In this document: positions 45,864-54,433 of the stretch, piece by piece | Position numbering within the stretch: the first letter of the stretch is position 1 | How the letters are laid out: every line of letters begins with the position of its first letter | DNA from: Comamonas antarctica | GTDB taxonomy: Bacteria; Pseudomonadota; Gammaproteobacteria; Burkholderiales; Burkholderiaceae_C | Direction: 5' to 3' | NCBI RefSeq assembly: GCF_013363755.1 | Contig: NZ_CP054840.1 | Location: 2,101,501 to 2,165,500, forward strand | Length of the DNA: 64,000 nucleotides | Made by a program: the position numbers and the translations under genes | The notes under the pieces: model-generated | Told to the model about the DNA's origin: nothing | Seen by the model: only the letters and a program-made list of their open reading frames with translations | The model's database searches: none

Positions 45864-46934
45864 TTACGCTTGGCGCTCGTACCAGCCGCGCGAGCGGTTG
45901 ACCACGCGCACCACCAGCAGCATCACCGGCACCTCGATCAGCACGCCAACCACGGTGGCCAGCGCCGCGCCCGAGTGGAAGCCGAACAGACTGATGGCGG
46001 CGGCCACGGCCAGCTCGAAGAAGTTGCTCGCGCCGATCAGTGCCGAGGGGCCGGCGATGCTGTGCTTCTCGCCTACCTTGCGGTTGAGCCAGTACGCCAG
46101 CCCGGAATTGAAGAACACCTGGATCAGGATCGGCACCGCCAGCATGGCGATCACCAGCGGTTGCCGGATAATGGCCTCTCCCTGAAAGGCGAACAGTAGC
46201 ACCAGCGTCAGTAGCAGCGCGGCGATCGACAGCGGGCCAATACGTTCCAGCGCCCGGTCGAACGCAACCTGACCCCGGCGCAGCAGCGCCCGGCGCCAGA
46301 GCTGCGCGAGGATGACAGGAATGACGATGTAGAGCGCGACCGACACCAGTAGCGTGACCCATGGCACGATGATCGACGACAGGCCCAGCAGGAGGCCGAC
46401 GACGGGCGCGAAGGCGAACACCATGATGGTGTCGTTCAGCGCCACCTGCGACAGCGTGAACACCGGATCGCCGCCGGTCAGCCGGCTCCACACGAACACC
46501 ATCGCCGTGCAGGGCGCGGCGGCCAGCAGGATCAGCCCGGCGATGTAGCTGTCCAGCTGCCCGGCCGGCAGCCACTGTGCGAAGACATGGCGGATGAAGA
46601 TCCACGCCAGCAGCGCCATCGAAAACGGCTTGACCGCCCAGTTCACAAACAGCGTGACGCCGATGCCGCGCCAGTGTCGCCTGACCTGGCCGAGTGCGCC
46701 GAAGTCCACCTTCAGCAGCATCGGCACGATCATCACCCAGATCAGCAAGCCCACCGGCAGGTTGACCTGGGCGACTTCCAGCTGGCCAATGGCCTGGAAC
46801 GCGCCCGGCGCGAACTGGCCCAGCGCGATGCCGGCAACGATGCACAGCAGCACCCACAGGGTCAGATAGCGCTCGAAGCTGCTCATGGCAGATGCGGCCG
46901 GCGCGTGACCGGCCGCTTCGGTTTCTGTAGTCAT
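45864..46934 (-). CDS. acr3: Arsenite efflux permease Acr3
   Basis: Exports arsenite using the proton gradient. The 356-residue product has about ten membrane spans (FERYLTLWVLLCIVAGIALGQ at the start). The conserved transport Cys lies in LLAAAPCTAMVFVWSRLTGGDP and the conserved Glu in ALIGASNFFELAVAAAISLFG, both Acr3 hallmarks. ATG 46934 was chosen in frame; an upstream frame runs through the previous gene. The distances to arsC (11 bases) and the MFS gene (2 bases) show one operon. Confidence 0.95.
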   Translation of the reverse strand: MTTETEAAGHAPAASAMSSFERYLTLWVLLCIVAGIALGQFAPGAFQAIGQLEVAQVNLPVGLLIWVMIVPMLLKVDFGALGQVRRHWRGIGVTLFVNWAVKPFSMALLAWIFIRHVFAQWLPAGQLDSYIAGLILLAAAPCTAMVFVWSRLTGGDPVFTLSQVALNDTIMVFAFAPVVGLLLGLSSIIVPWVTLLVSVALYIVIPVILAQLWRRALLRRGQVAFDRALERIGPLSIAALLLTLVLLFAFQGEAIIRQPLVIAMLAVPILIQVFFNSGLAYWLNRKVGEKHSIAGPSALIGASNFFELAVAAAISLFGFHSGAALATVVGVLIEVPVMLLVVRVVNRSRGWYERQA

Positions 46935-46944
46935 CGCGCCGCCC

Positions 46945-47439
46945 TTACTGGCGGCCGATGTCGCGCAGCTCGCGCTGCAACGACATGGCGTCCAGGCGCT
47001 GGAGCGGCAGCGACAGGAACAGTTCAATGCGTCGGCGCAGCGTGATCGCGGCGTCGAGGAACGCTTTGCGCTGTTGCTCCTCAGTGCCCTCGACGGCTGC
47101 CGGATCAGGGACGCCCCAATGCGCCGACACCGGCTTGCCCGGCCACAGCGGGCAAGCCTCCCCAGCAGCGTTGTCGCAAACTGTAAAGATGAAGTCGAAC
47201 ACCGGCGCACCCGGTGCCACGAACTCGTCCCAGCTCTTGCTGCGGTAGCCGGTCGTCGGCAGGTGCAGCCGCTCCAGCGTGGCAAGTGCCAGCGGATGAA
47301 CCTCGCCCTTGGGGTGACTGCCCGCCGAATAAGCGTGGAAGCGGCCCTTGCCCAGCTCGTTGAGCATGCCTTCGGCAAGGATGGAGCGGGCGGAATTACC
47401 CGTGCAAATGAACAATGCGTTGTAGATCGTGTCGGTCAT
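46945..47439 (-). CDS. arsC: Arsenate reductase, low-molecular-weight-phosphatase (thioredoxin) type
   Basis: A 164-residue LMW-phosphatase-fold arsenate reductase. The P-loop is CTGNSAR (Cys12-Arg18), with the resolving cysteines in TVCDNAAGEACPLWPG and the catalytic Asp in WGVPDPA. It reduces arsenate through a thiol cascade ending at thioredoxin or a similar donor. It follows arsR by four bases. Having this and the glutaredoxin-type arsC in one operon gives two independent reductase chemistries. Confidence 0.94.
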   Translation of the reverse strand: MTDTIYNALFICTGNSARSILAEGMLNELGKGRFHAYSAGSHPKGEVHPLALATLERLHLPTTGYRSKSWDEFVAPGAPVFDFIFTVCDNAAGEACPLWPGKPVSAHWGVPDPAAVEGTEEQQRKAFLDAAITLRRRIELFLSLPLQRLDAMSLQRELRDIGRQ

Positions 47440-47443
47440 GGCG

Positions 47444-47767
47444 TCAGCAGTCGCAGCGGGTGGATTCGGAAACCTCGCACACTCCGCCTTGGCAGCAATG
47501 CTCGGTCAGGTAGCCGATCAGGCCGTTCATGTGGTCGTATTCGGCGCGATAGATCAGGTTGCGGCCTTGCTGCTCGATGCTGACGAGGCCGGCGTGGGCC
47601 AGTTCCTTCAGATGGAAGGACAAGGTGTTGCGGGCCACGTCGAGCTGGTCGGCCAGCACGCTGGGCGTGAGTCCTTCCGGGCCGGCGACGACCAGGGCGC
47701 GGAACACACGCAGGCGCTGGGTGTGCGCCAAGGCGCTCAGGGCGGAAACGGCTTGATCTTCGTTCAT
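47444..47767 (-). CDS. arsR: Arsenic-responsive repressor ArsR
   Basis: A 107-residue ArsR/SmtB winged-helix repressor, first gene of the ars operon. The recognition helix region is LADQLDVARNTLSFHLKELAHAGLV and the wing is SIEQQGRNLIYRAEYD. Instead of the classic CVC in the recognition helix, the cysteines are C-terminal (Cys91, Cys92, Cys97 in EHCCQGGVCE, plus CDC at the end). This resembles the As(III) site of the Acidithiobacillus-type ArsR. Start ATG 47767 was preferred to a TTG six codons upstream. Arsenite binding would release it from its own promoter. Confidence 0.93.
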   Translation of the reverse strand: MNEDQAVSALSALAHTQRLRVFRALVVAGPEGLTPSVLADQLDVARNTLSFHLKELAHAGLVSIEQQGRNLIYRAEYDHMNGLIGYLTEHCCQGGVCEVSESTRCDC

Positions 47768-47800
47768 GATTCGATAGTACAACAATTATTGAATTAATGG
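47768..47800 (-). promoter_or_regulatory. Probable ars promoter/operator region
   Basis: An AT-rich stretch directly before arsR, with the small palindrome CAAT-A-ATTG (47783-47791) and a TACTAT -10-like element on the minus strand. ArsR repressors usually bind AT-rich dyads at this place. No good -35 is seen. Confidence 0.4.
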
Positions 47801-48492
47801 ATAAGAATCAGCGGGCAAGTCATTCATGGCTTCGCGGCATACCGCCGTCGAGTTCTTGGACTATGTTCCGCGCATCACGCCCATCAAAGTCATCGCGGCA
47901 GCAAGATGCTTCTATCAAGAGCGGCGGATGCCTTCTCGCACCACGGACTAGTTCAAGGGAAGGCAGGATGCCTAGCGGGCGATAGAACTGCACTGCATCC
48001 TGATGCGATGTGACCATGTTTGGCCCACACCGCAGGCGCGTGAACGCAAAGTGCGTTGGATTGAACCAAGCAAAATGCTTCGCCGCAAGATGCTATGTCG
48101 ATATATCAGGATGCCGAAACAAGCATGACATGCGCGGATTTCTCCAGGTCCCTCTGGACGTGGAGCAGCGGATGCAATCCCCTGCGCCTTGTGAAACCGT
48201 GGGGATATCAGACCATATCGAATCGGTCTTGATGTGCTTGACGCACCCCATGACGCTGGCACCGTGAGCGCAATTGTCGAGCGTGCTTCTTCCTTATTAC
48301 TCGACGGACCGGCAACTGGTCAATTCTTGCATATCGAGCAAGAGAGAACCACCTGTGACGGGTGCCATGATCTCTTCCGTCCATGTTCCAGGGCATCGCC
48401 CCAGGCATCAGCCACAGGCATAACGAAAAAACAGCCCCTTGGTGGGGCAAGAAGGAGCCGGTGATGTAGCGCTTCCGAAAGGAGACGAAAAC
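47801..48492. other. Gap between ars operon and ICE module, no gene supported
   Basis: About 690 bp with only short reading frames in all phases, none with both a ribosome site and a recognisable product. This is the likely junction between the ars cargo and the conserved ICE module. It was scanned for a copy of the tRNA-Gly 3' end and for integrase remnants; neither was found. Confidence 0.5.
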
Positions 48493-49239
48493 ATGCACAA
48501 GGAGCCACCACTATCAAAGGTGTTCTATCGTCCCATCGAAGCTGCCATACGGTGGGCTGGGTTGTTGCGGTACGAAGCGGTGATCGTCGCATCGATCGCA
48601 TCACCGCGTTGTCTGCCGCAGATGTTGGACTGCCCGCGATGGAACGAGTGTCGGCTGTACTCGGAACGCATCTACGACGGTATCCTCAACGCCGAACTAC
48701 CCTTCGGCAAGAACGGGATCACACTTAATGACCCAGATCTGGTGAGTTCACTCGATCTGACCGTCCGCCATGTCGATCTGAAGCGGTGGATGCGCACCCA
48801 CTATCCCGAGCATCGGCCGGGATTTCTGTTCAGTCGCGGCGAGCGCATGGTGCATCCCTTCATCACCATCGAGACAGGACAGGCAATCCTGCTGGAACGG
48901 CTGGCTCTGCAGGCCGCGCTGGACCATAGCCGACGCGAGATGCGCGAACTGCAACAGCAACACGAAGTCTTGCTAAAGCAGTCCGCCGTACTGCTGGCTC
49001 CCAAGCAGTGCGTGATCAGTGATCGGGCGGAAACTACATACCTGAACATCATCGGCGGCATGCTGACGCTGATGCTGAGCCAATCCCCATCCGGCGTGCC
49101 GTACTCCAGCTTCAAGACGCAGGAGGCCATCGTCACCGCATTGCTCGCCCACTATGGCGGCACCATGGGCATCACGGAGCGAACCTTGAACGGCAAGTTC
49201 GCCAATGCCAGGAAGAATGTCCGTAGCGCAGCCGCGTGA
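48493..49239 (+). CDS. Conserved ICE-associated protein, unknown function
   Basis: A 248-residue soluble protein (MHKEPPLSKVFYRPIEAAIRW...). It ends in a basic segment (GKFANARKNVRSAAA), and a central stretch (LERLALQAALDHSRREMRELQQQHEVLLKQ) is likely a coiled coil. AGGAGA lies nine bases before the ATG. It occupies the position, just ahead of the AlpA-parA genes, where a hypothetical gene is commonly found in ICEclc/PAGI-2-type elements. No enzymatic motif is visible. Confidence 0.75.
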   Translation: MHKEPPLSKVFYRPIEAAIRWAGLLRYEAVIVASIASPRCLPQMLDCPRWNECRLYSERIYDGILNAELPFGKNGITLNDPDLVSSLDLTVRHVDLKRWMRTHYPEHRPGFLFSRGERMVHPFITIETGQAILLERLALQAALDHSRREMRELQQQHEVLLKQSAVLLAPKQCVISDRAETTYLNIIGGMLTLMLSQSPSGVPYSSFKTQEAIVTALLAHYGGTMGITERTLNGKFANARKNVRSAAA

Positions 49240-49270
49240 ATTCTTCCATCTTGTATGTGCAGTCGCGGAG

Positions 49271-49284
49271 ATTGCATTTGCAAT
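49271..49284. promoter_or_regulatory. Palindrome upstream of AlpA gene
   Basis: ATTGCA-TT-TGCAAT is a perfect inverted repeat about 75 bp before the AlpA start, within an outer GCGGA...TCCGC pair. It could be an operator for AlpA or ICE regulation, or a hairpin ending the preceding gene (GTTTTT follows). Confidence 0.4.
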
Positions 49285-49357
49285 GTTTTTCCGCAGCCAT
49301 GTCTATTGAATAGAGGTCACGCCAACAAACGCTACTGAGCGTTCAGGAGTGACCGCC

Positions 49358-49570
49358 ATGTCGCAAATACCTGTACTGCCACCGCACGAGCGCCGCATCC
49401 TGCGGCTCGATGAAGTTGAAGCGAAGTCCGGCTTCAAACGCGCCCACATCTACAACCTGATGAAGAAGCGCCAGTTTCCGCAGGCGTTGCGCCTGGGCGT
49501 GCGCGCCGTGGGCTGGGATTCGGTCGAGATCGACCAGTGGATCGCCGAACGCCTCAACAACCGGACCTGA
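49358..49570 (+). CDS. AlpA-family small DNA-binding regulator
   Basis: A 70-residue MerR/Xis-like helix-turn-helix protein. It has the AlpA pattern ILRLDEVEAKSGFKRAHIYNLMKKRQFPQALRLGVRAVGWDSVEIDQWIAERL. Such proteins act as transcriptional activators or excisionase-like factors in mobile elements. The ATG at 49358 has CAGGAG eight bases upstream; a GTG nine bases earlier is the alternative. It precedes parA by 42 bases, in the usual ICE order. Confidence 0.88.
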   Translation: MSQIPVLPPHERRILRLDEVEAKSGFKRAHIYNLMKKRQFPQALRLGVRAVGWDSVEIDQWIAERLNNRT

Positions 49571-49612
49571 CCCGCTCCCCCTCGATTTTCCCATCGCCAA
49601 ACGGAGAGCGCC

Positions 49613-50488
49613 ATGCAGGTCGTATCCATAATTTCAACGAAAGGCGGCGTAGGCAAGACGACTACGGCCGCCAACCTCGGCGGCCTCGCCGCGGACGCGG
49701 GGCTGCGTGTGCTGCTGCTCGATCTCGACGTGCAGCCGACCTTGTCGTCCTATTACGAGCTGGCACACCGCGCTGCCGGCGGTATCTATGAGTTGCTGGC
49801 GTTCAACGAACGCGCCCTCGATCAGTTGGTGTCCCGCACCATCATCGCGGGCCTGGACCTGGTGCTCTCGAACGATCACCGGGGTGAACTGAACACGTTG
49901 CTACTGCACGCGCCAGACGGACGCCTGAGACTGCGGCACCTGCTGCCGGCGCTGGCGCCGCTTTATGACCTGGTGCTGATCGACACCCAGGGTGCACGCT
50001 CGGTGCTGTTGGAGATGGCGGTGCTCGCCTCTGACCTGGCGCTGTCGCCCGTGACCCCGGAAATTCTCGCTGCCCGCGAACTGCGACGCGGCACCATGCA
50101 GTTGCTGGAGGACATCGCGCCATACCGGCACCTCGGCATCGAACCGCCATCCCTGCACCTGCTCATCAATCGCGTCCACCCCGTGTCCGCGAATGCACGG
50201 ATGATCCAGCAGGCGCTGCGCGACCTGTTCCAGGACCATGCCGGCATATGCGTGCTGGGCACCGACGTGCCGGCCATCGAGGCCTATCCGCGCGCCGCAA
50301 CCCGCGGCCTGCCGGTGCATCGCGTCGAGCATCGCCAGCCGCCGGGCAGAGTTGCGCCCGCCGCGCTCGACACCATGCGCGCGCTCGCCGGCGAACTGTT
50401 CCCACAGTGGCAAGACAGATTTGCCCTCGTGTCCGGCCGTCCTCCTCGTTCCATTGAAACCGGGAGGTCACATGGCGAACGCACATGA
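49613..50488 (+). CDS. parA: ParA-family partition ATPase of the ICE
   Basis: A 291-residue Soj/ParA-like ATPase that would stabilise the excised, replicating form of the element together with ParB. It has the deviant Walker A KGGVGKTTT (residues 10-18) at the N-terminus, LLLDLDVQP and LVLIDTQGARS (Walker B-like). The last ~40 residues are low-complexity and basic. Its 3' end overlaps the next small gene by 17 bases, part of a chain of overlaps through parB. Confidence 0.92.
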   Translation: MQVVSIISTKGGVGKTTTAANLGGLAADAGLRVLLLDLDVQPTLSSYYELAHRAAGGIYELLAFNERALDQLVSRTIIAGLDLVLSNDHRGELNTLLLHAPDGRLRLRHLLPALAPLYDLVLIDTQGARSVLLEMAVLASDLALSPVTPEILAARELRRGTMQLLEDIAPYRHLGIEPPSLHLLINRVHPVSANARMIQQALRDLFQDHAGICVLGTDVPAIEAYPRAATRGLPVHRVEHRQPPGRVAPAALDTMRALAGELFPQWQDRFALVSGRPPRSIETGRSHGERT

Positions 50489-50732
50489 ACTGGCCCGCGG
50501 CCACAAACGGCTGCGCGCCCTGATTGAGTTTGCGGTGAGCGAAGGCTGGCACGTCAAGCGCACACGGGGCGGACACCTCAAGTTCACCAAGGCCGGCTGC
50601 GCCGCCATCTACACCAGCTCAACAGCGAGCGACTACCGGGCGGATCTCAACGCCCGTGCACAGATCCGCCGCGCCGAGCGCGAGGCCCGCATGGCCCGGG
50701 CCGTCAACGCCGAGGGATGTGGTCATGGCTGA
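50472..50732 (+). CDS. Small HicA-like protein between parA and parB
   Basis: An 86-residue basic protein. The central part LIEFAVSEGWHVKRTRGGHLKFTKAGCAAIYTSSTASDYR resembles the dsRBD-like fold of HicA-type proteins, with the His-bearing GGHLKF in the place of the GSHH-like catalytic loop. No partner antitoxin gene (HicB) adjoins it. It starts inside parA, after GGGAGG, and its stop overlaps the parB start by eight bases. It may therefore have a role in replication or partition control rather than as a toxin. The family assignment is tentative. Confidence 0.65.
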   Translation: MANAHELARGHKRLRALIEFAVSEGWHVKRTRGGHLKFTKAGCAAIYTSSTASDYRADLNARAQIRRAEREARMARAVNAEGCGHG

Positions 50733-52389
50733 GATGACCTCCCAGGACATGGCCGGCAAGCTGCTTGCCGCCGGGTTCGAGCGCAGTGGGCCATCGGCCA
50801 CGGCCTTGAGCGACCCGATCGCCGACACGCCGATGGTCGTGACGCTGGACCAGTTGCGGCCCTACGACCACGACCCCCGCAAAAAGCGCAACTCGGCCTA
50901 CGATGAAATCAAGGCCTCCATCCGAGAGCGCGGCCTGGACGCGGCGCCAGCGATCACACGCCGTCCTGGCGAGGCGCACTACATCATCCGCAACGGCGGC
51001 AACACCAGGCTGGCGATCCTGCGTGAACTCTGGGCGGAGACCAAGGACGAACGCTTCTTCCGCATATCGTGCCTGTTCCGGCCGTGGCCTGCGCGCGGAG
51101 AGATCGTCGCCCTGACCGGGCACCTCGCCGAGAACGAACTACGCGGCGGCCTCACGTTCATCGAGCGCGCCCTGGGCGTCGAGAAAGCCCGCGAGTTCTA
51201 TGAGGCTGAAAGCGGCACCACCCTGAGCCAGTCCGAGCTGGCCCGCCGCCTGGCCGCCGACGGCTTCCCAGTCCAGCAGTCGCACATCAGCCGCATGGCT
51301 GACGCGGTGCGCTACCTGCTGCCCGCGATCCCGACCGTCCTATACGGGGGCCTCGGCCGCCACCAGGTCGAGCGGCTGTCGGTCATGCGCAAAGCCAGCG
51401 AACGCACGTGGGAGCACTATGCCAAAGGCCGCTCCCTGCCGCTGGACTTCGACAGCTTCTTTCTGGAGGCGCTGTCGCAATTTGATGTCCAGCCCGACGA
51501 GTTCTCGCCGCCGCGTGTGCAGGACGAGTTGATCGGTCAGATGTCCGAGCTGCTGGGCATCGACTACGACGTGCTCGCCTTGGACCTGACCGAATCCGAG
51601 AGCCGCCACCGCGCCCTGGTCAGCGACCCAACCCCGCCATCGGCGCCGCCGGCATTGCCCGAGCCTGGGGCCATCGCACGGCCGCCGATCGAACCGGCAC
51701 CGCCCCCCACTACAACTGCACCTTCTGCGGGCCACTCTGCCGACGCGCCGACAAGGCCCCGGGACGATGGGGCCCCGAGCGAGGCATCCGCAGCCAGCCC
51801 TGCGGCAGCGAATGGCGGTCTGCTTGACGAGCACATCATCTCTCCGGCACCCACGACGGAGCGGCTCCAGTCCATCCAGCGCATGGTCGCCGACCAGTTG
51901 GGCGATGCGCTGCCGCCCGACTTCTCGGCCAACGTCTTGCAGTCGATTCCCGTGCAGGCCGGTGGCCTCTATCCCATCTCGGACATCTGGTATATCGACC
52001 CTGGCCTCGACACACCCGACCGCCTGCGCATCCACATCGCGCAGTTCGCGCGCGAGATCGCGGGCGAGGCCGACCTGGACGCGTGTGTCGAGGATCGTTC
52101 TGATGGCATCGGGTTCACGTGTCGTGCCCCAGCCCAGGCTTCGTCGCCGCTCGCACGCGCCGTGCTCGCACTACTGGTTTCCCTGGCCGGTCAGCAGCCA
52201 GCCGGCGTCGGCTTGGACAGCGGGCAACTCATCACAGACCTGCCAGCGCTGTTGCACGGCCAGGGTCAACGTCGTGACGGCGGGGCCCGGCGATTGAGCG
52301 ACACCGCGCTGGTCAAGCTGTTTCGTCTGCTGCGGCTGGCCCGGCGCCTGCTGGATCTGGAAGCCGGCGCTGTCGGTTCTGGGATCTGA
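50725..52389 (+). CDS. parB: ParB-family protein of the ICE
   Basis: A 554-residue partition-type protein. The N-terminal ParB/sulfiredoxin-like nuclease domain includes DQLRPYDHDPRKKRNSAYDEIKASIRERGL and YIIRNGGNTRLAILRELW. A helix-turn-helix segment follows (LSQSELARRLAADGFPVQQSHISRM), then a Pro/Ala-rich linker and a conserved C-terminal domain. It is longer than chromosomal ParB (about 300), as is usual for this ICE family. ATG 50725 overlaps the preceding gene. It likely loads at ICE parS sites with ParA. Confidence 0.9.
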   Translation: MAEMTSQDMAGKLLAAGFERSGPSATALSDPIADTPMVVTLDQLRPYDHDPRKKRNSAYDEIKASIRERGLDAAPAITRRPGEAHYIIRNGGNTRLAILRELWAETKDERFFRISCLFRPWPARGEIVALTGHLAENELRGGLTFIERALGVEKAREFYEAESGTTLSQSELARRLAADGFPVQQSHISRMADAVRYLLPAIPTVLYGGLGRHQVERLSVMRKASERTWEHYAKGRSLPLDFDSFFLEALSQFDVQPDEFSPPRVQDELIGQMSELLGIDYDVLALDLTESESRHRALVSDPTPPSAPPALPEPGAIARPPIEPAPPPTTTAPSAGHSADAPTRPRDDGAPSEASAASPAAANGGLLDEHIISPAPTTERLQSIQRMVADQLGDALPPDFSANVLQSIPVQAGGLYPISDIWYIDPGLDTPDRLRIHIAQFAREIAGEADLDACVEDRSDGIGFTCRAPAQASSPLARAVLALLVSLAGQQPAGVGLDSGQLITDLPALLHGQGQRRDGGARRLSDTALVKLFRLLRLARRLLDLEAGAVGSGI

Positions 52390-52404
52390 GCGAGGGAGGC
52401 CTGC

Positions 52405-52965
52405 ATGTCCGCACCGAACCCACTCAACCAGGCCGTCATCGCGCAGGCACTCTACGACCTACGCAACGGGCAACTGCGTCGCTGCAAGGCGATGGGGTTC
52501 GGCGAGGAAGAGCTGGATGCGCTCAAGCATCCGGCGCTGATCAGCGTGCTGGCCAATGCCAACGTCTCCTGGTGCTCTGTCTCGGTGAACCGGGAAGTGC
52601 TCCGGCGATTGCTCAAACAGGCGCAGGACGTGGAGAAGGAGATCGCCACCGTCGATCGCATGCTGCGCCTGGGTGCCAGTACCGAAATGGTGAGCCGCTT
52701 CTACGGGCTGACACATCAGGAAGTCGCACTTCGGCGCGAAGTTCTCGGCCTGCCCAAACGCAAGGGGCGCCATCCGGTTCTGGACGAGGAGCAGGACACC
52801 GAGCTGTGGCGGCGCTGGAAGGTCGTGACCAGCAGCAGGAACGTCGAGCTGGAGGATGAGACCTCGGTTCTTGATGCGGCAATGGACCTCGCCGAAGGCA
52901 TGGAGCTGCCGCTGTCGGTGGTCTGGGCTGCGATCAAGAACTGGATCGATCAGGGACTGGGTTGA
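52405..52965 (+). CDS. DUF2857-domain ICE protein
   Basis: A 186-residue protein typical of the DUF2857 family, found between parB and the replication gene in ICEclc/PAGI-2 elements. It has MSAPNPLNQAVIAQALYDLRNGQLRRCKAMG, then LRLGASTEMVSRFYGLTHQEVALRREVLGLPKRKGR, which looks like a helix-turn-helix and may bind DNA. Function is unproven; a regulatory or replication accessory role fits the position. It starts 15 bases after parB. Confidence 0.85.
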   Translation: MSAPNPLNQAVIAQALYDLRNGQLRRCKAMGFGEEELDALKHPALISVLANANVSWCSVSVNREVLRRLLKQAQDVEKEIATVDRMLRLGASTEMVSRFYGLTHQEVALRREVLGLPKRKGRHPVLDEEQDTELWRRWKVVTSSRNVELEDETSVLDAAMDLAEGMELPLSVVWAAIKNWIDQGLG

Positions 52966-52968
52966 ATC

Positions 52969-54219
52969 ATGGCCGTGGACGACGCTGCACCACGAGCACC
53001 ACGCCAAGGTCCGGTCGCCCTCGCTGATCTGTTCGACAGCGCGCTGAAAGACCTTGCACCGAAACCTCGCCCACTAGCACCGGCTCCCGCCTTCGCATCC
53101 GCGACGTCTCCTGTGTCTGCAACCGGCGACGGTTTCCTGTTCAGTGGAAATCGGCACGAGAGCGTGCCGCGACGGCTGTTCCTCGACCGACGCCTGACGC
53201 CGCTGGAACGCAATGCCTGGCAAGTCTTCCGGATGATGCTCAACGAGGATGGCGTCACGGCGTTTCCGACGTATGAGCAACTTCGCCCGTGGCTCGCGTC
53301 AATGCCCTGCGCCGGACAGGCCTCCCACGAGACCGTGGCACGGGCGCTGACGCTGTTGCGCCTGACGCGCTGGTTGAGTCTCGTGCGCCGCAGGCGCGAC
53401 CCCAAGACCGGGCGCATCCTCGGCAACCTCTACGTCCTGCACGATGAGCCCCTGACCCCGTTCGAGGCGATGCAGCTCGACCCGGACTACCTGCAGCTCG
53501 TCAGCCAAGCCCTGGGCCATTCGGCCAGGGCCGTTCAGGTCGTGGGCTTGCACACGCTCAATGAGATCGCCGAAGACCCGCTGCTGTCTGGCCGCATGCT
53601 GCCCTCGCGGCTGCAGGTCCTTGCCGAACGCCTCGCAAGCCAAGGCATTGGGTCGCAGGAGAGTTATCCACAGGAGGACACGGTTCACGATTCCGAAGAA
53701 GGGGCGCCGAGCCTTCTTCGGAATTCTGATCGGCCCTCTTCGGATTCCGAAGCAGGGCCAAAACACGCAGCAGACGGCGCTCTTCGGAATCCGAAACAGG
53801 ACCGTACTGTACGTAGTAGTCGTATTAATGAAGTACGTACTACCGCGCGTGAGCGTGGGCAGGCGCGCGCGATGCCGGGAGTTCGTCTGCCTGATCGCTT
53901 TCTCGGCTTGAAAGATGAACAGCAGGCCGGCGCCATGGTGGCATTGCAGCAGGTCGATGCCCCGCTACGCCAGGCCGTGCTGGACGAATGGGCGGATCGC
54001 TGTCGTGGCAGCACCATCCGCAACCCGGCAGGCTACCTGTTCGGCATCATCCAACGTGCCATCCGTGGCGAGTTCAACGCATGGGCCAGGCAAGCTGGGT
54101 CAGCACCGCCACCTGCCCCTGCACGAGATGCACCGCCTGAGCCACCGCGCAATGTAGTTCCGCCCGAGGTAGCCCGGCAGCACATCGACCGGCTGCGCGA
54201 CCTTCTGCGCAGTAGCTGA
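52969..54219 (+). CDS. STY4528-family ICE replication protein
   Basis: A 416-residue protein of the pathogenicity-island replication family named after Salmonella STY4528. The conserved N-terminal part is PRRLFLDRRLTPLERNAWQVFRMML, followed by a helical DNA-binding-like region (SHETVARALTLLRLTRWLSLVRRR). The C-terminal helical part is LPDRFLGLKDEQQAGAMVALQQVD, then NPAGYLFGIIQRAIRGEFNAWA. The linker region (about residues 230-290) is low-complexity because it encodes a DnaA box, inverted repeats and palindromes, which look like a replication origin embedded in the gene. It starts three bases after the DUF2857 stop. Confidence 0.85.
   Translation: MAVDDAAPRAPRQGPVALADLFDSALKDLAPKPRPLAPAPAFASATSPVSATGDGFLFSGNRHESVPRRLFLDRRLTPLERNAWQVFRMMLNEDGVTAFPTYEQLRPWLASMPCAGQASHETVARALTLLRLTRWLSLVRRRRDPKTGRILGNLYVLHDEPLTPFEAMQLDPDYLQLVSQALGHSARAVQVVGLHTLNEIAEDPLLSGRMLPSRLQVLAERLASQGIGSQESYPQEDTVHDSEEGAPSLLRNSDRPSSDSEAGPKHAADGALRNPKQDRTVRSSRINEVRTTARERGQARAMPGVRLPDRFLGLKDEQQAGAMVALQQVDAPLRQAVLDEWADRCRGSTIRNPAGYLFGIIQRAIRGEFNAWARQAGSAPPPAPARDAPPEPPRNVVPPEVARQHIDRLRDLLRSS
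53664..53841 (+). other. Candidate replication origin inside the STY4528-type gene
   Basis: 53664-53672 is TTATCCACA, a perfect DnaA box. A 13-bp perfect hairpin follows (ATTCCGAAGAAGG 53690-53702 with 53712-53724). Two palindromes of the same CTTCGGA/TCCGAAG motif follow at 53738-53752 and 53783-53795. An AT-richer stretch with the palindrome AGTACGTACT (53832-53841) ends it. The spacing and repetition within 180 bp are typical of an oriV and unlike normal coding sequence. Confidence 0.55.
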
Positions 54220-54270
54220 GCGCGACGAGCGACAAGGGCGTGAAGCAGACGCCCGTGGCCGTCAGTAGAG

Positions 54271-54287
54271 CTATCCCCTGGGGATAG
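54271..54287. repeat. ICE palindrome, copy 1 (short form)
   Basis: CTATCCCC-T-GGGGATAG, the inner 17 bp of a palindrome found complete at 54411-54433 and 56418-56440. It lies just after the STY4528-type gene. Confidence 0.8.
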
Positions 54288-54410
54288 ATGTGATGCAAGG
54301 CGTAACACCGAAAGACACAGGCTGGGTGCTTCTGTCCACGGTGCTGCAGTGGCGTCCGGTTCCTGAGCGCACCCACCATCTGCGCGAGCAGCGCTCTGTG
54401 GCGTTTGATG

Positions 54411-54433
54411 GAGCTATCCCCTGGGGATAGCTC
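54411..54433. repeat. ICE palindrome, copy 2 (23 bp, perfect)
   Basis: Half-site GAGCTATCCCC with central T and its exact complement. It is intergenic, about 120 bp before the TIGR03761 gene. No T-run follows, so it is more likely a protein-binding site than a terminator. Confidence 0.85.

Noticed and set aside
47801..48492. Several 60-95 codon frames between arsR and the ICE module
   Set aside because: None has a ribosome site with protein-like composition; frames overlap each other on both strands.
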